Positions 1-9,013 are shown, counted from the first letter of the stretch. The stretch is DNA of 36,482 bases from Prevotella sp. (GCA_017476785.1 JAFUZD010000065.1:1-36482), one strand, 5' to 3'. Notes: a model not told the origin generated them from the sequence alone. Program-made: numbers and translations.

Positions 1-1023
1 ACCTGGTACGGTGGTGAGATGAAGAAGGGTATGTTCTCTATGCAGAACTACTATCTGCCCCTGCAGGGTATCGCTTCCATGCACTGCTCTGCCAACACCG
101 ACATGGAGGGTAAGAACACCGCTATCTTCTTCGGTCTGTCTGGTACAGGTAAGACCACGCTGTCTACCGACCCGAAGCGTCTCCTGATTGGTGACGACGA
201 GCACGGATGGGACGACGAGGGTGTGTTCAACCTCGAAGGCGGCTGCTACGCTAAGGTCATCAACCTCGACAAAGAGAGCGAGCCCGACATCTACAACGCC
301 ATCCGCCGCGACGCACTGCTGGAGAACGTGACCGTAGACGCTGACGGCAAGATTGACTTCGCCGACAAGAGCGTGACGGAGAACACCCGCGTGAGCTACC
401 CCATCGACCACATCGAGAAGATTGTGAAGAACATCAACGGCAAGAGCGCAGGCCCCGCTGCCAAGAACGTCATCTTCCTCTCGGCCGACGCATTCGGCGT
501 GCTGCCTCCCGTGAGCATCCTCGACCCCGAGCAGACGAAATACTACTTCCTGAGCGGCTTCACCGCTAAGCTGGCCGGTACTGAGCGCGGCATCACCGAG
601 CCCACCCCGACATTCTCGGCTTGCTTCGGTCAGGCATTCCTCGAGCTGCATCCTACGAAATATGCTGAGGAGCTGGTGAAGAAGATGGAGAAGAGCGGTG
701 CTAAGGCTTACCTCGTGAACACGGGCTGGAACGGCACTGGCAAGCGTATCTCTATCAAAGACACGCGCGGCATCATCGACGCTATCCTCGGCGGTGCTAT
801 CCTGAACGCTCCCACGAAGAAGATTCCTTACTTCAACTTCGAGGTTCCCACGGAGCTGGAAGGTGTGGACACCAACATCCTCGACCCGCGCGACACCTAT
901 GCTGACGCTGCTCAGTGGGAGGAGAAGGCTAAGGATCTGGCTGGCCGCTTCATCAAGAACTTCAAGAAGTACGAAGGCAACGAGGCTGGTAAGGCACTGG
1001 TAGCCGCCGGTCCGCAGCTCTAA
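1..1023 (+). CDS. pckA: Phosphoenolpyruvate carboxykinase (ATP), 3' part
   Basis: ATP-dependent PEP carboxykinase, which interconverts oxaloacetate plus ATP with PEP, CO2 and ADP in the cytosol. In fermenting Bacteroidota it usually runs in the CO2-fixing direction on the way to succinate (family knowledge). The gene is cut by the window's left edge: the frame is open from base 1 and reads [14 protein letters not shown], an internal motif of the family, so the ATG codons at 19 and 31 are not the true start. Visible hallmarks are the P-loop [11 protein letters not shown], the metal/nucleotide motif [11 protein letters not shown], the arginine motif ENTRVSYPI, and the late segment [15 protein letters not shown]. 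The end AGPQL matches the usual C-terminus. About 340 of roughly 535 residues are present. Codon use is strongly biased, as in a highly expressed gene. A terminator follows directly. Confidence 0.97.
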   Translation, partial: TWYGGEMKKGMFSMQNYYLPLQGIASMHCSANTDMEGKNTAIFFGLSGTGKTTLSTDPKRLLIGDDEHGWDDEGVFNLEGGCYAKVINLDKESEPDIYNAIRRDALLENVTVDADGKIDFADKSVTENTRVSYPIDHIEKIVKNINGKSAGPAAKNVIFLSADAFGVLPPVSILDPEQTKYYFLSGFTAKLAGTERGITEPTPTFSACFGQAFLELHPTKYAEELVKKMEKSGAKAYLVNTGWNGTGKRISIKDTRGIIDAILGGAILNAPTKKIPYFNFEVPTELEGVDTNILDPRDTYADAAQWEEKAKDLAGRFIKNFKKYEGNEAGKALVAAGPQL

Positions 1024-1056
1024 GCCGCAGTACGTCTGAGACGTATACAAGAAACG

Positions 1057-1096
1057 AAAGAACCGCCGCTCATCGTTGAGCGGCGGTTCTTTTTTT
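1057..1096 (+). terminator. Rho-independent terminator after pckA
   Basis: A perfect 15-bp stem (1057-1071 with 1078-1092; GAACCGCCGCTC arm, ATCGTT loop) runs into a T-tract at 1089-1096. It lies 33 bp after the pckA stop and is the most classical terminator in the window. Confidence 0.93.
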
Positions 1097-1176
1097 CGAT
1101 TTTCTCCCTGTCAGCAAAGAGAAAAGACCTCTTGGCGACAGATTCTCCCTCTTGTCAAACCGCGGGCGCGAGGCCG

Positions 1177-1208
1177 TTTGGCCAATTCAAGAAAAACAGC
1201 TATCTTTG
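1177..1208 (+). promoter_or_regulatory. Bacteroidota-type promoter for the small lipoprotein gene
   Basis: A -33 element TTTG at 1177-1180 and a -7 element TATCTTTG at 1201-1208 are separated by 20 bp, the spacing expected for the Bacteroidota primary sigma factor. The coding start is 70 bp downstream, so the mRNA leader is about 65 nt. Confidence 0.75.
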
Positions 1209-1278
1209 CCCCGTCTGCCAGCCTCTACTGGCAGCATACGACTAACCTCATATACTAACCTCAAAAAAGCAAAGACAA

Positions 1279-1641
1279 ATGAAAAAGACATTGACAATGT
1301 TTGCTATGGCGCTGTTCGCAGCGTTCATCCTGTCAGCCTGCGGCAACAGCGCACCGAAAAACGCAGCCCCAGCCGACGAACAACAGACCGAAGCCGCCGA
1401 GGACTCACCCCACAAGGCTATTCTTGACGAGTATGAGGCCATTCTCGAGGAGATGACCCCCATCGTGCAGAAGGTAAAGGAAGGCGACCAGACAGCACTG
1501 CCCAAAATGCAAGAGTTGTCACAGCGCATCCAAGCGTGGGGAACAACCAACGAGCAGGCACTGGGAGAGCTGACGGAAGCTGAGAAGACCCGCCTGCAGA
1601 CGATGATGCAGCAATACTCAGAAGCAATGGGCGGCCAGTAA
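1279..1641 (+). CDS. Small lipoprotein, unknown function
   Basis: A 120-residue protein with a lipoprotein signal: a lysine start, a hydrophobic core and lipobox LSAC, with the lipidated cysteine at residue 21. The mature part is short and charged (about 100 residues). It begins with a low-complexity Ala/Pro/Glu linker and continues with a predicted helical segment rich in Glu, Gln and Lys, including EEMTPIVQKVKEGD. No catalytic motif is visible and I do not recognise a named family. It has its own promoter upstream and a hairpin downstream (1666-1702), so it looks monocistronic. Anchoring in the envelope is well supported; the role is unknown. Confidence 0.85.
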   Translation: MKKTLTMFAMALFAAFILSACGNSAPKNAAPADEQQTEAAEDSPHKAILDEYEAILEEMTPIVQKVKEGDQTALPKMQELSQRIQAWGTTNEQALGELTEAEKTRLQTMMQQYSEAMGGQ

Positions 1642-1665
1642 CCCACCGTCCATCCGTACACAACA

Positions 1666-1708
1666 CGATGCCCCCGGAGCACACTGGCTCACGGGGGCAT
1701 CGGCGTTT
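1666..1708 (+). terminator. Probable terminator after the small lipoprotein gene
   Basis: An 11-bp stem CGATGCCCCCG (1666-1676) pairs with 1692-1702 and is followed by a weak GCGTTT tail. The stem is strong but the T-run is poor, so termination is probable rather than certain. Confidence 0.55.
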
Positions 1709-1717
1709 AACCAAAGA

Positions 1718-1752
1718 AAGAGCGCGGTATGAATCACTCACCCCGCGCTCTT
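1718..1752 (-). terminator. Hairpin terminator of the 31-residue ORF
   Basis: A 10-bp stem AAGAGCGCGG (1718-1727) pairs with 1743-1752. On the minus strand it starts two bases after the stop codon of the small ORF and is followed by CTTTCTTTGG, a usable U-rich tail. Confidence 0.6.
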
Positions 1753-1754
1753 CC

Positions 1755-1850
1755 CTAACGGATGTTGGTGTGCATCAGTGTGATGACACTCAGTACAGTT
1801 GCAATCGCTACTGACACCAACACGGCCGTCGTTTGAAAATCTAATAACAT
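1755..1850 (-). CDS. Candidate 31-residue single-span membrane peptide
   Basis: The frame encodes a 31-residue peptide with a short acidic N-terminus (MLLDFQTT), about 20 hydrophobic residues (AVLVSVAIATVLSVITL) and a short polar/basic tail (HTNIR). That is the layout of a bitopic small membrane protein or a type I toxin-like peptide. Support beyond the frame: a TATCTTTG -7 box on the same strand about 70 bp upstream (1920-1927), and a hairpin with a T-rich tail right after the stop. The frame can be extended upstream to 1952, but that would start upstream of the promoter box, so I chose the ATG at 1848-1850. No family recognised. Function is open: membrane stress peptide, toxin or regulator of a membrane complex are all possible. 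Confidence 0.5.
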   Translation of the reverse strand: MLLDFQTTAVLVSVAIATVLSVITLMHTNIR

Positions 1851-1919
1851 AATCTTTACCTTAAATCTATTAACTACTAACCTAATGAATAACAACGTAA
1901 TCGTCGCGATTACTGAGTG

Positions 1920-1927
1920 CAAAGATA
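1920..1927 (-). promoter_or_regulatory. -7 box for the 31-residue ORF
   Basis: TATCTTTG on the minus strand, followed by a leader of about 65 nt to the ATG at 1850. The -33 position has no good TTTG, so only the -7 half is supported. Confidence 0.5.
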
Positions 1928-1952
1928 AGCAATTCCGCCGTTCTGCCTCCAC

Positions 1953-2199
1953 ATTTCACACCCGTCGTGCCAAAAACGGCCGATTCGTTGACCTATGTCA
2001 ACAACGCGCCGCACCCGCCATCAAGCCCCGCCCGGCAGCCATTCGCCCCAAAAGCCATCGCGCTCACGCAGGCCCGAGAAGCGGGAACGGGCGGGAATCA
2101 GAAGCGGACGGGAATATAAAAAATGATAAAAAGCACCGCCTAATCTTTTATTTTATTTAATTAAGTCAACAAAAATGCCGCATTTTGCGGATTTGTGCG
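1953..2199. other. Intergenic stretch without a supported gene
   Basis: No frame here has a start, promoter and protein-like composition. The left part is GC-rich. The right part (2110-2199) turns AT-rich ahead of the next promoter and includes a small palindrome, CCGCA-TTT-TGCGG at 2178-2190, just upstream of the -7 box. That could be an operator, but nothing else supports it. Confidence 0.5.
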
Positions 2200-2207
2200 T
2201 AAATTTG
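2200..2207 (+). promoter_or_regulatory. -7 box for the envelope operon
   Basis: TAAATTTG fits TAnnTTTG and lies 26 bp before the first ATG of the operon. There is no convincing -33 TTTG at the expected distance. Confidence 0.5.
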
Positions 2208-2232
2208 CACCCAAAATTGCAATTTTAAATAA

Positions 2233-3630
2233 ATGAGAAGATTTCACAGATTATGCTGTCTGCTGTCTGCGGCAGTCTTGCTGACGGCATCGTGCATCAG
2301 CGACAAAGACGACGAGACCGTGCTCTACAACGATATGGCCATCACGTCGTTCACGCTGGGAACGCTGAACCGCTACGTGCACACGACCTCGTCGACAGGG
2401 GCCGACTCGGTGTACACGGAGACGCTGACCGGCAGCAACTACAAGATGACCATCGACCAGCTGCAGCACCGCATCTTCAACAGCGACTCGCTGCCTGTGG
2501 GCACCGACATCGCCCACGTCATCTGCACCATCACCACGCGCAACAACGGACTGCTCGTGCTGAAGGACAACGACAGCGACACCCTGTTCTACTACAACGC
2601 CACCGACTCCATCGACTTCAGTGAGGCGCGCGAGCTGCAGGTCTATGCCAGCGACGGCTCGGGCTACGAGGCCTATACCGTGACACTGAACGTACACCAA
2701 GAGGACGGCGACGAATTCAACTGGACACGGATGGCCGACAACGCCGAGCTGGGGGCACTCAGCGCGATGCGTGCCGTCAACGTAGGCGGCCGCGTGCTCG
2801 TGTTCGGAACCGACGGCACTGCCAGCTATGTCTATGCCACCGGTGAGAACGACGGCAACACGTGGCAGCTGCAGACACTGAACTTCAACACCCCGCTGGC
2901 TGCCGACGCATACCAGAACGTCGTAACGCGTGCCGACTCGGTGTTCATCCTTAGCGATGGCTGTCTGCTACGCTCGGCCGACGGAGCCGTGTGGGAGCAA
3001 GTGGGCGGCACCACCGACCTGAAACGACTGGTAGCCGCCAGCACCAGCGAGCTCTACGGCATCACGGCCGAGGGCAAGCTCACCGCCTCGCGCGACGGCG
3101 GCAACACGTGGGCCGAAGAACAGCTGGACGAGGACGCCTCGCTGCTGCCCACGGCCGACTTTGCCTACAACTGCTCGCCAATGAATCTGGTCGACTCCAT
3201 CGACTACGTGCTGCTGGTGGGCAACCAACCCGATGCCGCCACGGAAGGAACGGCAAAGGTATGGCGCAAGATTGTGGACTACTCTGCCGACGGCCCCGAG
3301 AGCCAATGGGTGCACATAGAAAGCAGCAAGGCACTGTATGCACTGCCCAGCCTGTCGCCACTGGCACTGTTCCGCTATGGCGACGGTATCTTCGCCATAG
3401 GCGGCAACGGCATCGGCACGTCGACGGAACAGGCGTTTGAGACACTCTACCAGACACGCGACAACGGCATCCACTGGAAAGACGACAGTCCGTACAGCCT
3501 GCCCGACGGTCTGCAGAGCAGTAGCACGTCGTTTGCCGTCACCACCGACAGCCAGAACCACATCTGGTTCATCGGCGGAGAGAGCGGACAAGTGTGGCGC
3601 GGCCGACTGAACAGTATGGGATGGAAATAA
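2233..3630 (+). CDS. DUF6242-type lipoprotein with beta-propeller-like repeats
   Basis: A 465-residue lipoprotein (lipobox LTASC, cysteine 21). The front third contains a beta-rich domain (about 30-155) of the kind found in DUF6242 proteins of Bacteroidales. The rest carries recurring Asp-box/BNR-like signatures such as ASRDGGNTW, TRDNGIHW and RSADGAVW, spaced as in a sialidase-like or photosynthesis-factor-like propeller. No sialidase catalytic arginine triad is obvious, so a binding or scaffold role is more likely than an enzyme. It is the first gene of the porG-uppS-bamA operon, a position I recall as occupied by a related lipoprotein (PG0188) in P. gingivalis. The family call is recalled, not searched. 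Role unknown, probably envelope assembly. Confidence 0.85.
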   Translation: MRRFHRLCCLLSAAVLLTASCISDKDDETVLYNDMAITSFTLGTLNRYVHTTSSTGADSVYTETLTGSNYKMTIDQLQHRIFNSDSLPVGTDIAHVICTITTRNNGLLVLKDNDSDTLFYYNATDSIDFSEARELQVYASDGSGYEAYTVTLNVHQEDGDEFNWTRMADNAELGALSAMRAVNVGGRVLVFGTDGTASYVYATGENDGNTWQLQTLNFNTPLAADAYQNVVTRADSVFILSDGCLLRSADGAVWEQVGGTTDLKRLVAASTSELYGITAEGKLTASRDGGNTWAEEQLDEDASLLPTADFAYNCSPMNLVDSIDYVLLVGNQPDAATEGTAKVWRKIVDYSADGPESQWVHIESSKALYALPSLSPLALFRYGDGIFAIGGNGIGTSTEQAFETLYQTRDNGIHWKDDSPYSLPDGLQSSSTSFAVTTDSQNHIWFIGGESGQVWRGRLNSMGWK

Positions 3631-3649
3631 GAACTGAGAGGTGAGAGGT

Positions 3650-4330
3650 ATGCGTAAGGCATTGTGGCTGATAGTCTTCATAGGAATGTCGCTGGCGGCT
3701 CGCGCACAGGACGAACCAGAATACCGCGCCGAGATTGGCGGCGGCATCGGACTGGTGACCTACGAAGGCGACTTCAACGGCAATCTGCTGAAGAACGCAC
3801 AGCCGATGGGCTCGCTGCTGGCCAGATACCGCTTCAACCCGCGGATGGCACTGGCACTGAGCATCGGCTACGGCAAGCTGAAAGGCTCGTCGGAGAACGT
3901 GGAGACGTGGTACCCCGAGCTGAACGAGCAGCCTGTCGAGTTCAACAACAGCCTCGTGGACGTGAGTATGCGCTACGAATACAACTTCTGGCCCTTCGGC
4001 ACAGGCCGCGAATACCGCGGCGCCAAGCCACTGACGCCCTACATCCTGATAGGACTGGGCGGCACCTTCGCAAAGGCCGGCAAGACCGAGATGGCACTCA
4101 ACGTGCCCATCGGCGTGGGCGTGAAGTATAAAGTGGCCGACCGGCTGAATATGGGACTGGAGTGGGCCATCCACTTCACAGGCAGCGACAAGCTGGACGG
4201 CATAGCCGACCCCTACGGCATCAAAAGCAGCGGACTGTTCAAGAACACCGACTGCTACAGCCAGCTGCGACTGTCGCTGAGCTATGACTTCTGGGCCAAA
4301 TGCAAGACCTGCCACAGCGACCGCGACTGA
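3650..4330 (+). CDS. porG: PorG-like outer-membrane protein (DUF6089), type IX secretion
   Basis: A 226-residue protein with a cleavable signal peptide (cut likely after AARA, residue 19) and a predicted small outer-membrane beta-barrel: alternating strands, aromatic girdle residues and a final strand RLSLSYDFW. In P. gingivalis the protein encoded immediately before uppS and bamA is PorG, an outer-membrane partner of the PorK/PorN ring of the type IX secretion system. Here the same order is kept: DUF6242, this gene, uppS, bamA. A type IX cargo, the C10 protease at 16417, is in the same window, which fits. I chose the ATG at 3650 over a GTG nine bases upstream because the signal peptide starts naturally there. 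The T9SS role is inferred from synteny and fold. Confidence 0.8.
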   Translation: MRKALWLIVFIGMSLAARAQDEPEYRAEIGGGIGLVTYEGDFNGNLLKNAQPMGSLLARYRFNPRMALALSIGYGKLKGSSENVETWYPELNEQPVEFNNSLVDVSMRYEYNFWPFGTGREYRGAKPLTPYILIGLGGTFAKAGKTEMALNVPIGVGVKYKVADRLNMGLEWAIHFTGSDKLDGIADPYGIKSSGLFKNTDCYSQLRLSLSYDFWAKCKTCHSDRD

Positions 4331-4368
4331 TCAGGAAGAGTTGAAGAGAACAGAAAGAAAGAAGAAAT

Positions 4369-5151
4369 ATGACAACAGAACTGGATATGAAACGCATTCC
4401 CACGCACATTGCCATCATTATGGACGGCAACGGGCGATGGGCCAACGAACGGGGCAAGGAGCGCAGCTACGGCCATCAGGCCGGCGTGGAGGCCGTGCGC
4501 CGCATCACCTCAGAGTGCACCCGGCTGGGCGTCAAGTATCTCACGCTATACACTTTCTCCACGGAGAACTGGAACCGACCGGCCGACGAGGTGGCCGCCC
4601 TGATGGGGCTGGTGCTCACGTCGCTCGAGGACGAGATCTTTATGAAGAACAACGTGCGCTTCCGCGTCATCGGCGACTTGAGCCGCATTCCCGAAGCGGT
4701 GCAGCAGAAGCTGCGGCTGACCGAGGAGCACACGGCAAAGAACGACGCAATGACAATGGTGGTGGCCCTGAGCTACTCCAGCCGCTGGGAAATCACAGAG
4801 GCGGTGAGAAACATCGTCAACGAAGTGAATGACCCGAACGGGAGCCCGAAGGGCCTGCGCACCGAGGACATCACGGAAGACTTCGTTGCCGAGCATCTGC
4901 AAACCCGCTTTATGCCCGACCCCGACCTGCTGATCCGGACGGGCGGCGAGCTGCGTATCTCCAACTACCTGCTGTGGCAGATAGCCTATGCAGAGCTCTA
5001 CTTCTGCGATACCTACTGGCCCGACTTCGACGAGCAGGAGCTGCACCGCGCCATCGCCAGCTACCAGCAGCGCCAACGCCGCTTCGGCAAGACCGAGGCA
5101 CAAGTGGAGGAGGAAGAGACGAAACAAGACACAGAGACAGACAACGCTTGA
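4369..5151 (+). CDS. uppS: Undecaprenyl diphosphate synthase
   Basis: A cis-prenyltransferase that adds isopentenyl diphosphate units to farnesyl diphosphate, giving the C55 lipid carrier used for peptidoglycan and surface glycans. The 260 residues are close to the family norm. Key motifs are present: MDGNGRWA with the catalytic Asp19, the substrate motif SSRWE (137-141), and [10 protein letters not shown] (190-199), which holds the diphosphate-binding arginines and metal ligand. The last 20 residues are a Glu/Thr/Asp-rich tail, not conserved in the family. It lies 38 bp after porG and directly before bamA, so it is in the envelope operon. Confidence 0.97.
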   Translation: MTTELDMKRIPTHIAIIMDGNGRWANERGKERSYGHQAGVEAVRRITSECTRLGVKYLTLYTFSTENWNRPADEVAALMGLVLTSLEDEIFMKNNVRFRVIGDLSRIPEAVQQKLRLTEEHTAKNDAMTMVVALSYSSRWEITEAVRNIVNEVNDPNGSPKGLRTEDITEDFVAEHLQTRFMPDPDLLIRTGGELRISNYLLWQIAYAELYFCDTYWPDFDEQELHRAIASYQQRQRRFGKTEAQVEEEETKQDTETDNA

Positions 5152-5181
5152 ATTATGGAATATAATATAATAAGGTGTAAA

Positions 5182-7833
5182 ATGCAGAGCAAAGGATGGA
5201 TAGGTAAGGTGCTGTTGCTGGCACTGGTCATCTATAACTCATCACTCATCACTGCGGATGCACAGGATGTGATTGTCAACCCCGAAATATCGTACGCAGG
5301 AATGCCGCGCACGTGCCAGATTGGCGGACTGCGGTCGGAAGGCGTGGAGGGCTACGAGGACTACGTGCTGACAGGACTGTCGGGACTGAGCGTAGGACAG
5401 GAAATCACACTCCCGGGCGCAGAAGTGACAGAGGCCGTGAAGCGCTATTGGAAGCACGGCCTGTTCTCCAAAGTGAGCATCACGGCCGACTCGCTCGTCG
5501 GGTCGAAGGTGTATCTCTGCATCCATCTGGCCCTGCGCCCCCGCGTAAGCACCATCAACTATAACGGCGTGAAGAAGTCGGAACGCGAGGATCTGGAATC
5601 GAAGCTGGGCATTATGCGCGGCAGCCAGATTACGCCGAATATGATTGACCGGGCCAAGATTCTTGCCAAGAAATACTTCGACGACAAAGGCTTCAAGAAT
5701 GCCGTCATCGACATTGTGCAGCGCGACGACGTGGCGGGAAAGAATCAGGTGATTCTCGACGTGAACATCGACAAGAAAGACAAGATGAAGGTGCGCAGCA
5801 TCATCATCGAGGGCAACGAGAACCTGTCGGCATCGCGTATCAAGGGTAGCCTCTTCCGCAAAGGAGCCTTTGCCAAGACCCACGAGGCGGGCAAGCTGTC
5901 GAGTTTCCTGAAAGCCAAGAAGTTTACGCCCGAGCGCTACGCCACCGACAAGAAGAACCTGATAGAGAAATACAACGAGCTGGGCTACCGAGATGCCATC
6001 ATCCTCGAAGACTCGGTGTGGAACGTGGACGACAACCACGTCAACGTATATATTAAGGTGGACGAAGGACAGAAATACTATCTGCGCAACATCACGTGGG
6101 TGGGCAACACCATCGTCACGACCGACTATCTGAATGCCGTGCTCGGAATGAAGAAGGGCGACGTGTACAACCAGAAGCAGCTCAACAAGCGCATCCGCGA
6201 AGACGAGGATGCCGTGGGCAACTACTACTGGGACAACGGCTATCTGTTCTACAATCTGGATCCCACGGAAGTCAACATCGTGGGTGACTCCATCGACCTC
6301 GAGATGCGCATCTTTGAAGGTCAGCAGGCTCACATCAGCAATGTGCGCATCTATGGCAACGACCGCCTGTACGAGGAGGTAGTGCGCCGCGAGCTGCGCA
6401 CCAAGCCGGGCGACCTGTTCTCGAAGGATGCCATCACCCGCTCGGCCCGTGAAATTGCATCGATGGGCTATTTCGACCCCGAGAAGGTGAACCCCGACAT
6501 CAAGCCCAACTACGAAGACGGTACCGTGGACATCAACTGGCAGCTGGAGCAGAAGTCCAACGACCAGCTGGAGTTCTCGCTCGGTTGGGGACAGACGGGT
6601 ATCATCGGGCGCATCGGCGTGAAGCTGAACAACTTCTCGATGCGCAACCTCTTCGGCAAGAACAAGATGCACCGCGGCATTATGCCTATCGGCGACGGCG
6701 AACAGCTCTCGCTGTCGGTGCAGACCAACGGAAAGTATTACAGCTCTGTCTCGACGGGCTACTCCACGGGATGGTTCGGCGGCAAACGCCCGAATGCGTT
6801 CAGCGTCAATGCGTTCTTCTCGAAGCAGAGTGACATCTCCAGCACCTACCGCAACAGCAGCTGGCTGAACAACTACTACGCTTACAGCTACGGTTACGGC
6901 AACTACAACTACGGCAGCTACAACTACGACGCCCTGCTCGACGACTCGAAGTACGTGAAACTCTTCGGAGCCTCTATCGGCTGGGGCAAGCGTCTGCGCT
7001 GGCCCGACGACTTCTTCCAGTTGTCCGTACAGCTGGCCTACACCCGCTATATGCTGCGCGACTGGAACTACTTCATCATCACCAACGGAAACTGCAACAA
7101 CATCAACCTCGGCCTCACGCTGTCGCGCATCTCTACCGACAACCAGCTCTTCCCGCGCCACGGCTCGGAGTTCACTGCTTCGGTAAGCGTCACGCCGCCG
7201 TGGTCGCTGTTTGACAATAAGGACTACAAGAATCTGGCCGTACGCCCTACTACCGGAACGGTGGACACGGAGCGCTACCAGCAGGAGCAGCAGGAGAAGT
7301 ATCGCTGGATAGAATACCACAAGTGGAAGTTCAAGAGCCGCACCTACACGGCACTCACCGGCGGGCAGAAATGCCTCGTGCTGATGACGCGCGTGGAGCT
7401 GGGTCTGCTCGGCTCGTTCAATAAATACAAGAAGTCGCCCTTCGAGACCTACTATGTCGGTGGCGACGGAATGAGCGGCTACTCGTCGGGCTATGCCGAA
7501 GAGACCATCGGTCTGCGTGGCTATGAGAACGGCTCGCTGACACCTTATGGTGCCGAGGGCTACGCCTACGACCGCTTCTCGCTGGAGCTGCGCTACCCGT
7601 TCCTGCTGGGTAACACCACCATCTACGGCCTCAGCTTCCTCGAAGGCGGTAACGCGTGGACAGAGACCAGCAAGTTCAATCCCTTCGATATGAAGCGTTC
7701 GGGCGGTCTCGGCGTGCGCATCTTCCTCCCGATGGTCGGTCTGATGGGTATCGACTGGGCCTACGGCTTCGACAAAGTCTACGGCAAGAAAGGCGGCAGC
7801 CAGTTCCACTTCATCCTCGGCCAAGAGTTCTAA
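5182..7833 (+). CDS. bamA: BamA, outer-membrane protein assembly factor
   Basis: Central Omp85-family subunit of the machine that folds and inserts beta-barrel proteins into the outer membrane. The roughly 883-residue protein has a signal peptide (cut near TADA), POTRA repeats over about residues 45-450 (segments such as VRSIIIEGNENLS and ISNVRIYGNDRLYEE are typical POTRA openings), then a 16-strand barrel of about 420 residues with GLRGYENGSL near the VRGY/F-like loop motif and a C-terminal phenylalanine (FILGQEF), the BAM signal. A Tyr/Gly/Asn-rich loop around residues 565-585 is unusual. An earlier ATG at 5155, three bases after the uppS stop, would add nine polar residues before the signal peptide; 5182 gives the better signal. 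Three ompH/skp chaperone genes follow. Confidence 0.95.
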   Translation: MQSKGWIGKVLLLALVIYNSSLITADAQDVIVNPEISYAGMPRTCQIGGLRSEGVEGYEDYVLTGLSGLSVGQEITLPGAEVTEAVKRYWKHGLFSKVSITADSLVGSKVYLCIHLALRPRVSTINYNGVKKSEREDLESKLGIMRGSQITPNMIDRAKILAKKYFDDKGFKNAVIDIVQRDDVAGKNQVILDVNIDKKDKMKVRSIIIEGNENLSASRIKGSLFRKGAFAKTHEAGKLSSFLKAKKFTPERYATDKKNLIEKYNELGYRDAIILEDSVWNVDDNHVNVYIKVDEGQKYYLRNITWVGNTIVTTDYLNAVLGMKKGDVYNQKQLNKRIREDEDAVGNYYWDNGYLFYNLDPTEVNIVGDSIDLEMRIFEGQQAHISNVRIYGNDRLYEEVVRRELRTKPGDLFSKDAITRSAREIASMGYFDPEKVNPDIKPNYEDGTVDINWQLEQKSNDQLEFSLGWGQTGIIGRIGVKLNNFSMRNLFGKNKMHRGIMPIGDGEQLSLSVQTNGKYYSSVSTGYSTGWFGGKRPNAFSVNAFFSKQSDISSTYRNSSWLNNYYAYSYGYGNYNYGSYNYDALLDDSKYVKLFGASIGWGKRLRWPDDFFQLSVQLAYTRYMLRDWNYFIITNGNCNNINLGLTLSRISTDNQLFPRHGSEFTASVSVTPPWSLFDNKDYKNLAVRPTTGTVDTERYQQEQQEKYRWIEYHKWKFKSRTYTALTGGQKCLVLMTRVELGLLGSFNKYKKSPFETYYVGGDGMSGYSSGYAEETIGLRGYENGSLTPYGAEGYAYDRFSLELRYPFLLGNTTIYGLSFLEGGNAWTETSKFNPFDMKRSGGLGVRIFLPMVGLMGIDWAYGFDKVYGKKGGSQFHFILGQEF

Positions 7834-7944
7834 AAGCATTAAAGAAATCAAAAAAACAGGCACCCAAGCCTTAAAATATATTTAAGCGGAGTAACTATTC
7901 ACATAGGGGAACGTCTAAAGAGAAAAAGAAGAGAGGAGACACGT

Positions 7945-8463
7945 ATGAAGAAGATATTGATTGTCATAGCAATGCTGGCCACGGCCGCCACGATGAATGC
8001 CCAGAAGTTCGCACTCATCGATATGGACTACATCCTGCGCAATATCCCCGCCTACGAGCGGGCCAACGAGCAGCTGAACCAAGTGTCGCGCCGGTGGCAG
8101 ACCGAGGTGGAGGCCCTGCAGACCGAAGCACAGACGCTCTATCGCAACTACCAGAACGAACAGGTGTTTCTCTCGGCTGAGCAGAAGCGTGCCCGACAGG
8201 ACGCTATCGTAGAGAAAGAGCAGGAAGCCGCCAACCTGAAGCGCAAATACTTCGGCCCCGAGGGCGAGTTCTACCGCAAGCGTTCGGCACTGATGACGCC
8301 TATCCAAGACGAGATTTACACCGCCGTGAAAGACATTGCCGAGCTGAGAGGCTACCAACTGGTGCTCGACCGCTCCAGCGACACCGGCATCATCTTCGGC
8401 AGTCCGCGCATCGACATTTCCAACGAGGTACTCACTAAGCTGGGTTACTCTACGTCCAATTAA
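7945..8463 (+). CDS. OmpH/Skp-family periplasmic chaperone 1
   Basis: A 172-residue protein with a signal peptide (cut after TMNA) and the OmpH/Skp layout: a beta strand (KFALIDMDYILRNIP), a long charged coiled coil (about 40-120), and a closing beta/helix part (GYQLVLDRSSDTGIIF). Skp trimers hold unfolded outer-membrane proteins in the periplasm and pass them to BamA. It is first of three related genes after bamA. The gap from bamA (111 bp) is the largest in the operon and carries no clear -7 box, so cotranscription is likely but not certain. It is longer and better conserved at the N-terminal strand (IDMDYIL) than its two neighbours. Confidence 0.93.
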   Translation: MKKILIVIAMLATAATMNAQKFALIDMDYILRNIPAYERANEQLNQVSRRWQTEVEALQTEAQTLYRNYQNEQVFLSAEQKRARQDAIVEKEQEAANLKRKYFGPEGEFYRKRSALMTPIQDEIYTAVKDIAELRGYQLVLDRSSDTGIIFGSPRIDISNEVLTKLGYSTSN

Positions 8464-8505
8464 GCAAATAACAGTTATAACCATTTTAAAACAAAAGAAA
8501 AGACA

Positions 8506-9003
8506 ATGAAAAAGTTACTTGTAATGCTGCTGATGATGGCCCCACTGGCCACATTCGCGCAGAAGTTTGGCCACGTAAATGCTGGCGAGATTATGAATCT
8601 GATGCCGGAAATCAAGACGATGCAGACCGAACTGCAAGCCCTGCAGCAACAGTATGACACCGACGAAAAGGCGATGATTGCAGAGTTCCAGCGCAAGGTC
8701 GACGAGTACCAGCGCGACGAGAAGACGCTGCCCGACAATGTAAAGCAGCGCCGTATGCAAGAGCTGCAGCAGATGGAGCAGAACATTCAGACCGCTCATC
8801 AAGACAACCAGCAGGCACTGCAGCAGGCCTATCAGACCAAACTGGCTCCTATCCAGACGAAGGTCGTCGAGGCCATTGCTGCCGTGGGTAAGGAGGGTGG
8901 CTACGTCTACATCTTCGACACGGCACAGGGCATTCCCTACATCAGCGCTACACTGAGCACCGACGTCACCGCACAGGTGAAAACCAAACTCGGATTGAAG
9001 TAA
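8506..9003 (+). CDS. OmpH/Skp-family periplasmic chaperone 2
   Basis: A 165-residue paralogue with a signal peptide (cut after TFA), the opening strand KFGHVNAGEIMNLMPE, a coiled coil very rich in glutamine (about 35-110), and a C-terminal segment GGYVYIFDTAQGIPYIS typical of OmpH. The family role is to chaperone outer-membrane proteins as a jellyfish-like trimer. It starts 42 bp after the previous gene and ends 10 bp before the next. The paralogues are too diverged for a very recent duplication. Confidence 0.93.
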   Translation: MKKLLVMLLMMAPLATFAQKFGHVNAGEIMNLMPEIKTMQTELQALQQQYDTDEKAMIAEFQRKVDEYQRDEKTLPDNVKQRRMQELQQMEQNIQTAHQDNQQALQQAYQTKLAPIQTKVVEAIAAVGKEGGYVYIFDTAQGIPYISATLSTDVTAQVKTKLGLK

Positions 9004-9013
9004 TCCAAACTAT

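Noticed and set aside
5242-7863. An 873-codon open frame opposite bamA
   Set aside because: It is antisense to a clear gene. Long open antisense frames are expected in GC-rich coding DNA, the predicted protein is a His/Val/Leu-rich mix without motifs, and there is no promoter box.
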